64,000 nucleotides of DNA from Combretum micranthum (lineage: Eukaryota; Streptophyta; Magnoliopsida; Myrtales; Combretaceae): contig JAMXBD010001593.1 of NCBI GenBank assembly GCA_024138025.1, positions 248,001 through 312,000 on the forward strand. The letters are read 5' to 3'. Every line of letters starts with the position of its first letter. Positions within the stretch are counted from its first letter, which is position 1. The notes beneath the pieces were generated by a model. That model saw only the letters and a list, made by a program, of their open reading frames with translations, searched no databases and was not told the origin of the DNA. Positions 36,971 through 48,021 of this stretch are shown here, one piece after another. The position numbers and the translations under genes were made by a program.

Positions 36971-36971
<1 letters not shown>

Positions 36972-37561
36972 GGGTGTGTGTGTGTGTTGAAATTTGAAAT
37001 TTGTAATTTATGTAATTAAATGTAATAATGTATAATTAAATGGAAACAAAAATTCTTGGAAAAGAAAATTGTAATGAGTAGTTGTAAGGATGTAAGAATA
37101 GGGTATGGGTAGTGTGTAGTGTAGGTTGTACTTGTGAATAGTAGACAAGACATCTACTTTACCGGTTGTAACGAAAACACGGGAAAAGGCTATAACTGTA
37201 ATTTTTATAGCCCGAAAATTATAAAATTGATATTTTTGGAATCCTTATAAAATTACGGTTCTAATGAATATTCCGAACATTTTTCTGAGTTCGTGGTCCG
37301 GGGCACGCTTTTCCGTAATTGAGCTCGGGAAGGCCCGGAATTGAAAAATTCCCGAATTTAAAACTTTCAAAGGTCTAAAATATACTTTAGAATGATAATT
37401 CATATTCATTTATTTTATAAAACTTCTTTTATTATGAAACCGAAGGAAAGCCGGATTTAGGGTTCCTAAGCTTCTCTCACTAGATTTAAACTGAACCGGA
37501 TTAGGGTTTCGTTTTTCAACTCCCGGGGTTTTCTTAACTACTGAGAATACCGGGGTTTACA

Positions 37562-37577
37562 ACCTCCCCACCTTAAA
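37562..37577 (-). other. Polypurine tract of element C
   Basis: On the - strand, TTTAAGGTGGGGAGGT immediately precedes the LTR TGTAAACC. This shows that the left-hand LTR is the 3' LTR of C. Confidence 0.88.
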
Positions 37578-37590
37578 CAGAGTTTTGTCC

Positions 37591-37983
37591 TCAAAACTGA
37601 ACTGACGTACCTTGTCCTTCAAATAGCTCGGGGTACTTCCTTCGGATTTCCTCCTCAGCTTCCCAAGTCGCTTCCTCAAAAGCATGATTCCTCCATAATA
37701 CTTTAACATAATGGATATCCTTGTTCCGTAGCCTTTGAGTTTTCTTATCCAATATCTTTATGGGATGTTCTTCATATGTCAGGTTTTCTTTCAGCTGAAT
37801 CGGTTCCAATTCCAGAATCCTTTCTGGGTCGGCCACATACTTCCTCAACACTGACACATGGAATACGTTGTGGATCCCGGATAAATTTGGTGGCAAGGCT
37901 AGCCGATATGCCAGATCTCCGACTCTTTCCAAGATTTCAAAAGGTCCAATGTATCTCGGGCTTAACTTTCCCTGTGTACGCAT
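37591..37983 (-). CDS. Element C integrase C-terminus with chromodomain
   Basis: An open 130-codon stretch at the end of pol. [20 protein letters not shown] and [16 protein letters not shown] precede a chromodomain with NLTYEEHP, KDIHYVKVLWRNH and EEATWEAEEEIRRKYPELF. The stop is 30 bases before the polypurine tract, as expected for the end of a Tekay/Del polyprotein. A break near 37990 separates it from the integrase core. Confidence 0.93.
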   Translation of the reverse strand: MRTQGKLSPRYIGPFEILERVGDLAYRLALPPNLSGIHNVFHVSVLRKYVADPERILELEPIQLKENLTYEEHPIKILDKKTQRLRNKDIHYVKVLWRNHAFEEATWEAEEEIRRKYPELFEGQGTSVQF

Positions 37984-38114
37984 CTCTTAATACTTTGATC
38001 GGGCTTATTTCAGGTACACATGATCACCCACCTTGAATTCGAGTTCTCTTCTTTTCAGGTCTGCCCAGCTCTTTTGCCTGTCCTGAGCCTCTTTCATTTT
38101 TCGCTGGATTACCC

Positions 38115-39689
38115 TCACTTATCGGCGGCTTCTTGTACCAATTCCGGCCCAATAGCTACCTTTTCCACCTCATCCCAAAACAGAGGGGATCTACGTCGTC
38201 CATACAGAGCTTCATAAGGTGGCATCTGAATAGTTGAGTGATAGCTGTTATTGTAAGCAAACTCGATTAAGTGCACATGACTATCCCAACTCCCTTTGAA
38301 TTCCAAGGCACACGCTCTCAACATGTCTTCCAGGGTTTGGATCGTCTGCTCAGACTGTCCATCGGTCTGAGGGTGATATGCCGTACTAAAATGCAACTTA
38401 GTGCCCAAACTCTTTTGCAGGCTTGTCCAAAACTTGGACACAAATCTTGGGTCTCTATCGGAAATAATCCCTGCAGGTATGCCATGTAACCGTACGATTT
38501 CCCTGATGTAGATCTTGGCTAACCTTTCCATCGAATAGGTCATATTTATGGGTAGGAAGTGCGCCGACTTGGTCAACCGATCCACTATTACCCATACCGC
38601 ATCACAACCAGATGGAGTCTTGGGAAAACCACACACAAAATCCATAGATATCTGATCCCACTTCCACTCGGGAATGGGTAAAGGCTTCAGCAATCCACCC
38701 GGTCTTTGGTGCTCTACCTTCACCTGTTGGCAAACCGGACATTTCATTAAATAATCCGCCACATCTAGCTTCATACTGTTCCACCAATAGCGGCTTTTCA
38801 AATCTTGGTACATCTTGGTACCTCCTGGATGTACGGTATACCCGGAGTTATGAGCTTCACTCATTATTTCCTTCCTCAACTCCTCGTCCTCCGGTACACA
38901 CAACCTTCCTTTCATTCGGATCACATCCTCATCATCTATTGAAAAATCAAGGTACTTTCCTACTTGGGTTTCCCTTTTGATCTTTTGTATTACTTCGTCA
39001 TACCTTTGAGCTTCTTTGATCCTTTCTATTAGGGTCGGTTCCAGTGCCAGGTTGGCTATCTCAAGCTCCGCACTTTGGTCTATGAATTCGATCCTCAACT
39101 TTTCAAAATCCTTAATCAGATCCTTTTGACTTGTGATCAAGGCAGCTACCTCCCCATAATTTTTCCGACTTAGGGCATCTGCGACGGCATTAACCTTCCC
39201 TGGACAGTAATTTATTCCCAGATCATAATCTTTTATTAATTCTAGCCATCTCCTTTGTCTCATATTTAGTTCCTTTTGTGTGAACAGATATTTAAGACTT
39301 TTATGATCCGTGTATATCTCACACCTCTGTCCATATAAATAATGTCTCCATAGCTTCAAAGCGAAGACAACAGCCAATTCCAAATCATGTGTAGGGTAGT
39401 TCTGCTCATGGGGTCTCAATTGCCGAGAAGCATATGCAATAACTTTCCCTTCCTGCATCAATACACATCCAAGGCCATTCCTTGAGGCGTCACTATGCAC
39501 CGTATAGGACTTTTCTGGGTCCGGTAAAACCAAGATCGGTGCCGATACCAATCGTCGTTTCAATTCCTGGAAGCTCTGTTCCCTCTTGTCTGAAACAAAT
39601 TTCTCATTCTTTTGGGTCAATTGAGTCAGTGGCTTGGCTATCTTCGAGAAATCCTTCACAAACTTGCGATAGTAGCCAGCCAATCCCAA
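38115..39689 (-). CDS. Element C RNase H and integrase core
   Basis: A 524-codon open stretch. It starts in the RT/RNase H connection ([10 protein letters not shown]). RNase H occupies about residues 60-180 ([32 protein letters not shown]), the integrase HHCC zinc finger about 285-325 ([17 protein letters not shown]), and the integrase core about 340-470 with the triad in [13 protein letters not shown] and DGQSE. It ends in the linker ([11 protein letters not shown]) before the chromodomain arm. Arg after the catalytic Glu is Gln here (SEQTIQ, against TERTIQ in B). Confidence 0.95.
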   Translation of the reverse strand: MGLAGYYRKFVKDFSKIAKPLTQLTQKNEKFVSDKREQSFQELKRRLVSAPILVLPDPEKSYTVHSDASRNGLGCVLMQEGKVIAYASRQLRPHEQNYPTHDLELAVVFALKLWRHYLYGQRCEIYTDHKSLKYLFTQKELNMRQRRWLELIKDYDLGINYCPGKVNAVADALSRKNYGEVAALITSQKDLIKDFEKLRIEFIDQSAELEIANLALEPTLIERIKEAQRYDEVIQKIKRETQVGKYLDFSIDDEDVIRMKGRLCVPEDEELRKEIMSEAHNSGYTVHPGGTKMYQDLKSRYWWNSMKLDVADYLMKCPVCQQVKVEHQRPGGLLKPLPIPEWKWDQISMDFVCGFPKTPSGCDAVWVIVDRLTKSAHFLPINMTYSMERLAKIYIREIVRLHGIPAGIISDRDPRFVSKFWTSLQKSLGTKLHFSTAYHPQTDGQSEQTIQTLEDMLRACALEFKGSWDSHVHLIEFAYNNSYHSTIQMPPYEALYGRRRSPLFWDEVEKVAIGPELVQEAADK

Positions 39690-40473
39690 GAAACTTCTTA
39701 CTTCAGTAACCGTTTGCGGCGGGTTCCATTCTACTACCGCCTTGATCTTTTCGGGGTCAACTGATATCCCTCACCGGTACCACATGTCCAAGAAAAGATA
39801 TTCTGTCCAACCAAAAATCACATTTGGACAATTTGGCGTACAGCTTGTTGTCCCTTAAGGTTTGCAGCGCAAACGAAGATGTTCCTCGTGTTGCTCCTTG
39901 GTTTCGAATATATTAGGATGTCGTCTATGAAACTATCACACACTTATCCAAAAGTGGCTTATAAACTCTGTTCATAAGGTCCATAAATGCAGCTGGTGCA
40001 TTAGTCAGCCCGAACGACATCACTAGAAACTCGTAGTGTCCATAACGAGTACGAAAAGCCGTCTTTGGTACATCCTCAGGCTTTATCTCAACTGATGGTA
40101 TCCCGAATGCAAATCAATGCGTGAAAACACACAAGCCCCTTGCAGTTGATCGAACAAATCATCAATTCTTGGCAGAGGGTATCGATTCTTGATAGTTACT
40201 TTATTCAACTCACGATAATCGATACACAGTCTCATTGATCCATCCTTCTTCTTTACAAACAACAGGTGCGCCCCATGGCGACACACTTGGTCTTATGAAT
40301 TTTTGATCCAAAAGTTCTTGCAATTGTGTCTTTAACTCCTTTAACTCAGCCGGTGCCATCCGGTATGGTGCTTTGGATATCGGTTCGGTGTTTGGAGCTA
40401 AAACAATCTCAAAATCAATTTCTTTTTGGTGGTAATCCTGGCAAAATTTCTGGAAACACATCCAAATATTCAT
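39690..40473 (-). pseudogene. Element C reverse transcriptase, frameshifted
   Basis: RT motifs read in order: [20 protein letters not shown], then (new frame) [40 protein letters not shown] and [10 protein letters not shown] (40083-40286), then [15 protein letters not shown]. The catalytic FIDD codons lie at about 39915-39930 but are out of frame, apparently through loss of one T. Further single-base breaks occur before FLGHVV and the RNase H frame. The LTR context and intact neighbours show that this is one interrupted pol. Confidence 0.88.
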
Positions 40474-40599
40474 TCACCAGGTATATCCCTTTCTTCCGGG
40501 TTTCCTCTTCATCCAAAACACCTTCAATCGGTATTATCTCTTCATCCTCCATCATCAACTCGAACGAGTTTAACCCAAACCTTCTCGGGACTAGGGTTT

Positions 40600-40950
40600 C
40601 TCCCACAAATTCTACTTTTTCCCCCAATTGATCATAAAGCTCACTGTCCTCTTTTGGCAATCTACTATTGCTTTTACCTTACTTACTCATTCCGAGGATA
40701 ACTTCGTATTTATTCATCTCCAACATTATTAAATCACTTTTGGAGTGGTGTCCGTGAACTTCCAATGGACAATCCTTTATCAATTCTCGGGTTGACACAA
40801 CGCTTCCAGTAGGTGTTTTAATCCTCAAACTAGCAGTAGTTGTGGCTATAGGCAATCCAAGTTGATTAGCCAAACTAGTGGTGATGAACGAATGTGTCGC
40901 TCCCGTGTCAAATAAAACATAAGCCTCCATGCTATTCACCCGAATGTGTC
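40600..40950 (-). pseudogene. Element C aspartic protease
   Basis: It starts at the acceptor-like CTCAG/GACACATTCGG on the - strand. The strand leads into EAYVLFDTGATHSFITTSLA (retropepsin active site) and ends EVILGMSK. The frame joins gag exactly when the segment 40951-41114 is removed. Small breaks lie between it and RT. Confidence 0.82.
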
Positions 40951-41114
40951 CTGAGGTCAACAAACATCCGTCACTCATCAATCCTACAACACTCTCAAAG
41001 CTACCTACACGGGGTTCTTACTTCCAGCTTTCCCATAAACATATTTAATTTCATTCAGACAATAATTCAAATTAGTAAATTAAATTTTAACTTAAGAGGG
41101 TTTCCGTTACTAAC
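40951..41114 (-). other. Putative gag/protease intron of element C
   Basis: A 164-bp segment on the - strand from GTTAGTAACG to TTGACCTCAG. It sits at the same codon and in the same phase 1 as the 107-bp segment in B. Upstream gag ends GLVTG and downstream protease starts HIRVNSMEAY after joining. Sequence and length differ from B while position, phase and GT/AG borders are kept. Confidence 0.62.
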
Positions 41115-42487
41115 CTGTCACCAGGCCACCATCAGTGCCAGCATTTTGATCCAAAGCTACCAATTCCACTTCCTCGTCCTCGTCTTCCTCCACCATCCAT
41201 TGGCCTTCGAAGTTATATAGCCTCATCCCATGCATTGCCGATGCTGCACGGCTCCCACTTCTATTTCCCGACCTCATGGGGTTGGCATTGCTCGAAGTCC
41301 CAAAGGGTCGAGCGGCTACACTTTTCTGTTGGGAACATTCGGAGGCTAAGTGCCCCTTCTCCTTGCAAATAAAGTAAGTCACGGCCAGCTTCTTCGGGCA
41401 CGTATAAACCATATGGCCAGCATCGCTATAGAAATAACATTTGTTCTTCAACAACGGGCATTGCTTAGGAGCATGCGTCCCTTACATTTCCAGCAGGTGA
41501 CATTGGCCTTAATCTGGGTCGGCTTGCTACTAGACTCATCCTTGAATCCCTGGTACGGCCTGTATCTTTTTCCTTTGAATCCTGAACTCGAGGCGTCAAA
41601 CGGCCTTTTTCCAAATACCCTCTTGTCAGGTTCTTGGTATTTCCTTTTTCTGGCCCCTTCAATCACTCGGGCCTTCTCTACCATCTCAGGGTATGTCCTT
41701 ACTCAAATTCCTCCAATTTGACCGTAACTCCTCATCTAGGCACCCAAAAATACTTGCTTCTTAGCTCCTCACTGTCCCTGAAAGACTCAGGTGCATATTG
41801 CAGCAAGTGGACGAACTCAGTCTCATACTTCCACAGTTCTTCCCTTTTGTTTCACGTGGAGAAAGTCAGCACTATACTTTACCCTCAAGCTGGATGGAAA
41901 GTAATTATCCAAAAATTCCCGGCGAAAAGATTCCCATGTAACCGGGGAAGGCAAGCTTCTTCTTTTAGAGTCCCACCAGACCCTCGCATTATACCTTAAC
42001 ATATATGTTCCATATTCCACTTGTAAGTAAGGTGGAATTTCATATGCAGCAAAAGATCGCTCAATTTGAGCTAACCAGTCCTCGGCCTCATCTGGTTTGC
42101 CAAACGCTCCATCAAAATACCGGTTACTCTTAATGAAGTGGTAAGGAGCTTCGGTGGGGTCTTCTGTATGGTGGGGGTGGTGGCAAGGGCACATTATAGG
42201 AATGCTCCTCCTGTGGAGGTGCCTGCAGTCACTTCCCGATGGTCTGCAGGTGGTGGGTGTGGGGCAAATCCCGGACACTTTGTCCTTGGTGCGGTTCTGA
42301 ACGGGTTTTGATTCTGGATGAATGTGTTCAGAAGATTGGCTAACTGTCCAATCGCATTTAACATATCCCCTTGCTGATTCTGAGGCGCAACTCCTTGAGG
42401 ATTAGTGGAGGTGCGGCCGGTTGATCGGCTTCGTTCGAGATAGACCCTTGTTCCCATTCCAAATCCGTCGGTTTGTCTGTTATACAT
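41115..42487 (-). pseudogene. gag: Element C gag, frameshifted, zinc knuckles decayed
   Basis: ATG at 42487 starts a proline/glutamine-rich N-terminal part (DMLNAIGQLANLLNTF). The capsid region follows (FGKPDEAEDWLAQIERSF, RVWWDSKRRSLPSPVTWESF), then VEKARVIEGARKR and three zinc knuckles. Cys-to-Tyr changes are visible in the second (CYFY for CYYC) and third (YFIC for CFIC). An acidic tail (MVEEDEDEEVELVAL) leads to GLVTG at 41115. Frame breaks lie near 42230, 41820, 41700 and 41450. Confidence 0.88.
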
Positions 42488-42823
42488 TGTTTAATAAATT
42501 TTAGTATTCTTAGGATGTTTAAATTTTTAGGAAACTTAATTTGTTAACAAGATTCAAAATTTGCGAGAATTGGAAATCAAACTTAAAAAGAAATTGAATT
42601 TCATAAATTTCATATAATCGCAAGGAGAACAAAAGAATTCATACATAGAGTAACAAGTTGCAATCTCATAACAATAGTATGAATGAATGAATGCTCATGA
42701 AATCTACATGCAGTTAATGTTATTTATGTCCAATGTCTAGCATGCATGTTTTCCACAATTTCTTTCCTTTGGAATAAACATGATCCTTCATTACTTTAGC
42801 GAGCCATACAAAAGAGAATAGGT
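42488..42823 (-). other. Element C leader, truncated
   Basis: 336 bases upstream of C gag on the - strand, AT-rich and without a PBS. It ends where the A' LTR begins. The rest of the leader, the PBS and the 5' LTR of C are absent. Confidence 0.6.
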
Positions 42824-42862
42824 TATAAACCTTCGAATTTTTTATAATTCTGAAAAAATAGT

Positions 42863-44389
42863 TGATTAAGTCATATTTCACTCAAATTTCCATTGATCAA
42901 TTCATGGAATTGGAACTTAAGTGTTCTTAAATTGTTAATCCAAGTCACGGAGGACTTATATTACATACACAAGCAATATGGAGAAGTGTTGTGCAAATTT
43001 GGACAAAAACAGACTGCATACCAGCAAGTCTACAAAGAACATCACCGGCATTGAAAAGAGGCGGCCTTCAAGAGAATTAACAAATGCTGTGAGTGTTCAA
43101 TGAAGAAATCCAACCAGCGTTCAAATTTTTATACATACGCTGGCAAAATTCTTAGCTACGCCACCGGCTTTGAGCCGGTGTTGCGCGTGAACATAATGCA
43201 AATTATTAGAGCTAGCCTTTACACCGCCAGCTTTCACAAGGAAAATCAAGCGGTTTGTGACTTTTTATTGTACACCAACAACTAGAACGGTTATGCCGCC
43301 GGTATTGAAGACGACGTATATTTATTACTGCTCCTAGAAATTAATTTTCACATTAAAGGCCGATCAAATTTAATTAAAGGTCGCCAGCCTTTAATGCCGA
43401 TGTGACTCTCCTGTGACCATTCATATAAATTCATCTTTTTATCACTTGTGAAAAAAAAGAGAAACCTAGGCATGAAAAGCATCTTATTCCTTCTTGCTCC
43501 TAGATTTAGAATTAGGGTTTGAACACTAGTTAAAATATCTTGTTGATTGAATAACGATTCCACACTGAGATTCAAGTGGAAAACGTTATTTGGATTTGGA
43601 TTTTAGGAACAGGATTATTTTGACAAGGTGATTTTGTTCTTTTTCTCATATTCAAATGTTGGATAATGTTTAATACTTGATTTATTGTAATCTTAATTAG
43701 GGTTTTTAGTTGTAGATCTAAATTATTTGACTAATGATCTATGTTGTTGATTGATCAATTGTCTGTATTCGATTTGTTGATGTTATTTCACATATCAAGG
43801 ATTTTGGATTAGATCTGGAATTCATGATAGATTAAGATTGTAATTAGAAAAATTGGATTACATATTACATAGGGATATGGATTTGAATTCAATTAGGGTT
43901 TGCTAAATTAATGGATTAGTCAATTAATCACTTTCCTAGGAATAGGGAATATTGATTGGTTAATTTAGGGTAATAGCTTGCTTTGGGAAAAAAAGCTATT
44001 ATCTAATACTTGATTGTTTAGGAACTAAACCTATTGACAATTTTGGATTAGGCATGTTTTGATTGATAGCATACATTCATTTGATTGTTTATATCTATTG
44101 GCTTCTAACCTAATCAATTACAGGTGTTGGAAATCCAAGATTTTTATGTCCATAGTTATATAAAAGAAAATCTAAAAAGAGAAACAATATTTTGATTTGC
44201 TTAGCTATGAATTGGACTAATATAGTTGATAGCTAGTCCTCACTCCCTATGGATTCGAATCAGTATTCACCGATATATTGTTACCGTACACGCACCCAAT
44301 ATACTGTCGGTTAAATATCTACTCATTTAAAGGAAATTGAATATAACTAAAAAGAGTTTTAGAAAGCATATATTGAAAGAGCGCGATCA
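42863..44389 (+). repeat. Element D 5' LTR
   Basis: 1527 bp, from TGATTAAGTCATATTTCACT to GCGCGATCA. It is collinear with 48022-49561 but clearly diverged (about one difference per 10-15 bases in the stretch compared), and it lacks about 35 bases present near the start of the 3' LTR. Confidence 0.93.
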
Positions 44390-44392
44390 GTT

Positions 44393-44412
44393 TTTTGTGC
44401 CATTGTCGGGGA
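44393..44412 (+). other. Primer-binding site of element D
   Basis: TTTTGTGCCATTGTCGGGGA resembles the Athila-type PBS (TGGCGCCATTGCCGGGGA) three bases after the LTR end, with substitutions from decay. Confidence 0.65.
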
Positions 44413-44596
44413 GTGATCGGTGCTACTTTCAATTTTTAGGACTTTTGTAGACTAGGCTTTATTTGAAAAATGTTTAAAAAAATTGCAAAATAAAAAAAAA
44501 ATCACTTTCATCTTTATCTGTATATACCAGTCTCTATATATTTGTACAATCTACTTGTTTTTCTTTTTCTCTTTTCAGGTGCTTGAAGAAGAAGAG

Positions 44597-45560
44597 ATGG
44601 ATAATTCAGAAGCACCAGTCTTCCCATTTTGTTGTACTAAAGAGCTTCAATTAGAAATATTTTCTTTCAAGCAGTATGAGGGTGAGCCTGTGTCAAATGC
44701 ATGGGGAAGATACCACAATTTGATGCGTAAATGCCCCTATCATGGATTACCTACTTAGTCTCAACTATTAGTATTCCTTAAAGGAATAGAAGCCCATGAT
44801 AGGATGATGCTAGAGTCAGCTACTAGAGAGCAATTGATGGGAATGCCTGTGGAAATAACGTTTGGAAAAATGGAAGAACTTATAGGATACCCATATGTTG
44901 ATCCAGACTTCTCTTCTCCAGTAGTTTGCATATGGTGTAATGGATCACAAGATAGCTCTCAATGTCAAGGTGGTAGTTCAAAACTTCATCCTAATATGTC
45001 AAATCAAGAATATCACCACACTTATGAGATTCTAAGGTAAGAGACAGTTGTCAATTCTTCTTCTATCCCCATAATTCCAGATCCAGATAAAGAGAAAAGT
45101 TTTGAAGAGAATATGAGAGGTTTAGAGAAGAAATGAGAAGAAAAGTTTGAGAAGCAGCAAGCAGTAATTGAAAAATTGGAGACTCAGGTAGCAGATATGA
45201 TTAAATTGGTTTCATCTATTTTTATATTTGCTAACATAAGTGCAGATTGGGAGGTTTCTAGTGATAAAAAGGAAATTGACACCGCAGTTCACAATCAAAG
45301 GCAAGAAAAAGGGAAAGAGAAAGAAGTTGTGTAAAGTGCAGAAAATTTGAACAGCAATTCTTTAGTGGCAATTGAGGTTGAAACAAAAGAAGACAAGCTA
45401 GCTTGGGAATTAGCAATTGAGAAGATTGCAAATCTAACTATAGAGGGGTTTGAAAAATTAGGATAGCAGATTGCAGATCTTGAAAAGCCCTCTACCCTAA
45501 TTGAGCATCCAGATGAGATTAAAGCAGATACAAGCAAGCTGGTTGAGAAACGAAAAATAA
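44597..45560 (+). pseudogene. gag: Element D gag (Athila-like), nonsense-riddled
   Basis: It starts MDNSEAPVFPFCCTKELQL and carries the gag signature EPVSNAWGRYHNLMRKCPYH, close to Athila gag. The same frame continues past TAG (44756), TAA (45038), TGA (45133), TAA (45331) and TAG (45463), with a short CX2C-like CIWCNGS and a glutamate/lysine-rich coiled-coil-like tail. Several of the stops could be CAA, CAG or CGA mutated by C-to-T change. A frame change near 45555 leads to the protease part. Confidence 0.75.
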
Positions 45561-45566
45561 GAAACT

Positions 45567-46408
45567 TTGGCTTCTACATCAACTCATATGGAAGACGTGG
45601 TACAACAGACATATACTTCTATAATAGCTGAGCCTACTATCAGATCAAATGTGCCATCAGTTCCTTTTCCAGGAAGATCAAAAAAGAGAAAAGATTATGT
45701 AGATTTTGAGAGATTCTTGGAGGTTTTTAAAAAGCTTGAAGTCAATATTCGCTTGATTGAAATTTTAGAAGAATCATCTCAATACAAACGGTTTTTGAAA
45801 GAATTCATGAATAAGAAGAGGAAGATGAATGGGAGAGAGACAATCATGTTGTCTCAAGCTTGTACTGAAGCTTTAAATGATGCATTGCCCCTAAAGTTAA
45901 ATGATCCAGGGAAATTCATAGTGGATTGTACTATTGGAGATACTCAATTTAAAAATGCATTTTGTGATTTAGGTGCAAGTATTAATTTGATTCCTTTCTT
46001 TATGGCAAAGAAATTAGGATTAGGAGATGCAATTCAGAAGTTTGAGATCACAATTTAATTGGGTGATCGTTCTATTAAAAGACCAAGAAGGGTAATTGAA
46101 AATGTACTTTTAAAAGTGGACAGGTTCATTTCTCCAGTGGACTTTGTTGTTTTGGATATAGAAGAAGATCCAGAGATTCCCTTCATACTTGGCTGCCCAT
46201 TCATGGCCACTGCTGGAGCTATGATAGATGTCAAGAATAGCAAAATGGTGTTAAGGTTTGGAAATAAAGAGTTGAATGTCAATATCATGAAGAGATGGAA
46301 AAATACCCCTAAATCCACCAGAGCTAACACAACTGAGAATGCAAGAGTAGAACATGAGAAGAAAAGGATTGATGACAAGAAGAAGACTAGTGATTTTGAT
46401 CCTCGTTG
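45567..46408 (+). pseudogene. Element D gag C-terminus and aspartic protease
   Basis: The first part holds a lysine-rich linker (PFPGRSKKRKDYVDFERFLE). The protease core follows: CTIGDTQFKNAFCDLGASIN, where the plant Athila form DLGASIN replaces DTGA, then IPFFMAKKLGLG. A TAA at about 46036-46038 interrupts before LGDRSIKRPRRVIENVLLKV, VDFVVLDIEEDPEIPFILG and CPFMATAGAMIDV, which is the usual end of the domain. No RT follows. Confidence 0.85.
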
Positions 46409-48008
46409 AAGAAGAAAGTTTAAAAGTTAGGCTGAGATTATAAAATAAGTGATGAGTGGGAGGTAAACCACTATTATCTATCTATTAATATCTTTTTCTT
46501 TTTCTTTTTTCTTTTTCTTTACTTTGATGGTGTGACTTACTGTGCAACTAAGATAAAAAAAATAAGAGCTAAAGAGCTTGATTGAAGGCAACAAGAAATG
46601 GACTTCAAAGATGGACCTAAAATGGAAACTTTTCTTTTGTTGTACCGGTTGGAAATCGCATGCATTCATTTTTCAAAACTGAGGAAGTACCGTTATTCTT
46701 TTCTCCTTCATATCTTTCCTTTTGTTGAGTTACTTAGGAACAATGAGACACTGTTCAATTTAAGTGTGGGGGAAGGGATAATGAATAGAGATATGGAGGA
46801 TGGAGTTGAGTATGACTGCTGTTGATGTCTGGATTTTGTTAAATTGCTGAATTTTTACATGTGACATCTGCATTTAAATTGAATGGTTGTACCCATACTT
46901 TGAAGTTTTTGTCCTTAAGTATTTCATGGTAATTTGAGGCCAAATTTTTTTGAAAAAATTGCATTAAATCTTGAGATTGTACAGAAAATTATGAAAAGCA
47001 TCTATGTAAAAGAATGTAAATTGACTTGCTTAGTGCCTTACTCACCTACTGTTGTGATTAGTTTACTTAGTTGAAATTAAGTAGTGAATTCTTTAAGGAA
47101 CAAATTTACCTAGCATTAGAATTGGAAATTTAAGAGTAGGTCGAGTCCTTTTCTAAAAAATAAATAGGTCTACTTCTAGGAAATTTTAGTCTGTATATAC
47201 TCTTTGAGTTATTTTGATAACTTTATAACACTTGGTGAAAGAGGTAGAAGAAACTTTTCACGTAGTGATCCTTTATAAAAATAAGTCTTGAAGTTGCTAT
47301 TGCATTCAAATGAAAAAAAAAGGAAACAAGCATAGCCTCTACTCCAATAACTCAAGTATTTAAGTTATGAGTATCTGAACTTGAATGTTAATGTGAGAAA
47401 GAGTTCTTAGGGGTCCTTTAAAACTTGGTCAATTAGATGATGAGCCTGGGATGTGCCAACTCAATCAACTCACTATAACGAGAAGAGAGGAAAGGCAAAA
47501 GTTCAAATTATGAACTTTGAAAAACAAAAAGATGGAGGCAAAAACCTCCCAAAAAGAAAATAAATGCTTGTATGGAAAAGAAAAAGAAAAAGAATGCAAA
47601 GTACCAAATGAAATAAGACTTATAATAAAAAAGGAGACAATGTAGAGGAAAGGTTGATACCATATGCTTTCACTATTTGTTGCCAAGAGTATATGCATGT
47701 TAAATGTCTAGTGAAGTTTAAATGAATGTTTTTCCTTAATGGATTGTGTATCTACTTTTGGATGGAATATTCTTTTGTTAAACATTAAGATTAAAGTTTG
47801 TTTTGTCTAGATTAGCTACTAAATTTTAATTCTAGTAATCCAATTACATAATCCCAGTTTGGTTTGAGCAGTAAGCACACGAAATGCAAGTCATGTACAA
47901 TGAAAAAGAATGATGCTTGAACTTTGATTGTGAAAAAAGTGTTGTACATTATATGACATATTTCAACTTTGAGCTTATTTGTTTTGCTTGAGGACAAGCA
48001 AAAGTTCA
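46409..48008 (+). other. Element D noncoding 3' region
   Basis: 1.6 kb without pol. It contains a second purine tract TTAAGTGTGGGGGAAGGG (about 46760-46777) similar to the terminal tract, and two adjacent hairpins (AAAGTTCA/TGAACTTT at 47498-47518 and GGAGG/CCTCC at 47534-47549). Short open frames here show no homology I recognise. Confidence 0.55.
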
Positions 48009-48021
48009 AGTGTGGGGGAGT
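48009..48021 (+). other. Polypurine tract of element D
   Basis: AGTGTGGGGGAGT lies directly before the 3' LTR TG, the typical Athila/Tat arrangement. Confidence 0.85.

Larger units (their letters stand above)
35017..37561 (-). repeat. Element C 3' LTR, proximal segment
   Basis: Continuation of the C 3' LTR after element B, ending at the LTR start (in - sense TGTAAACCCCGG; right edge 37561). It holds the exon-like island (35147-35215), the conserved GAGTTAAAATGA-type block (35318-35354), a TATA-like run (36829-36838) and a 53-base G run on the + strand (36918-36970), all matched by position in the solo LTR 54466-58239. Confidence 0.9.

Noticed and set aside
41350..41999. Overlapping + strand open frames opposite element C gag
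   Set aside because: Shadows of gag on the - strand, which has recognisable capsid and zinc-knuckle motifs.
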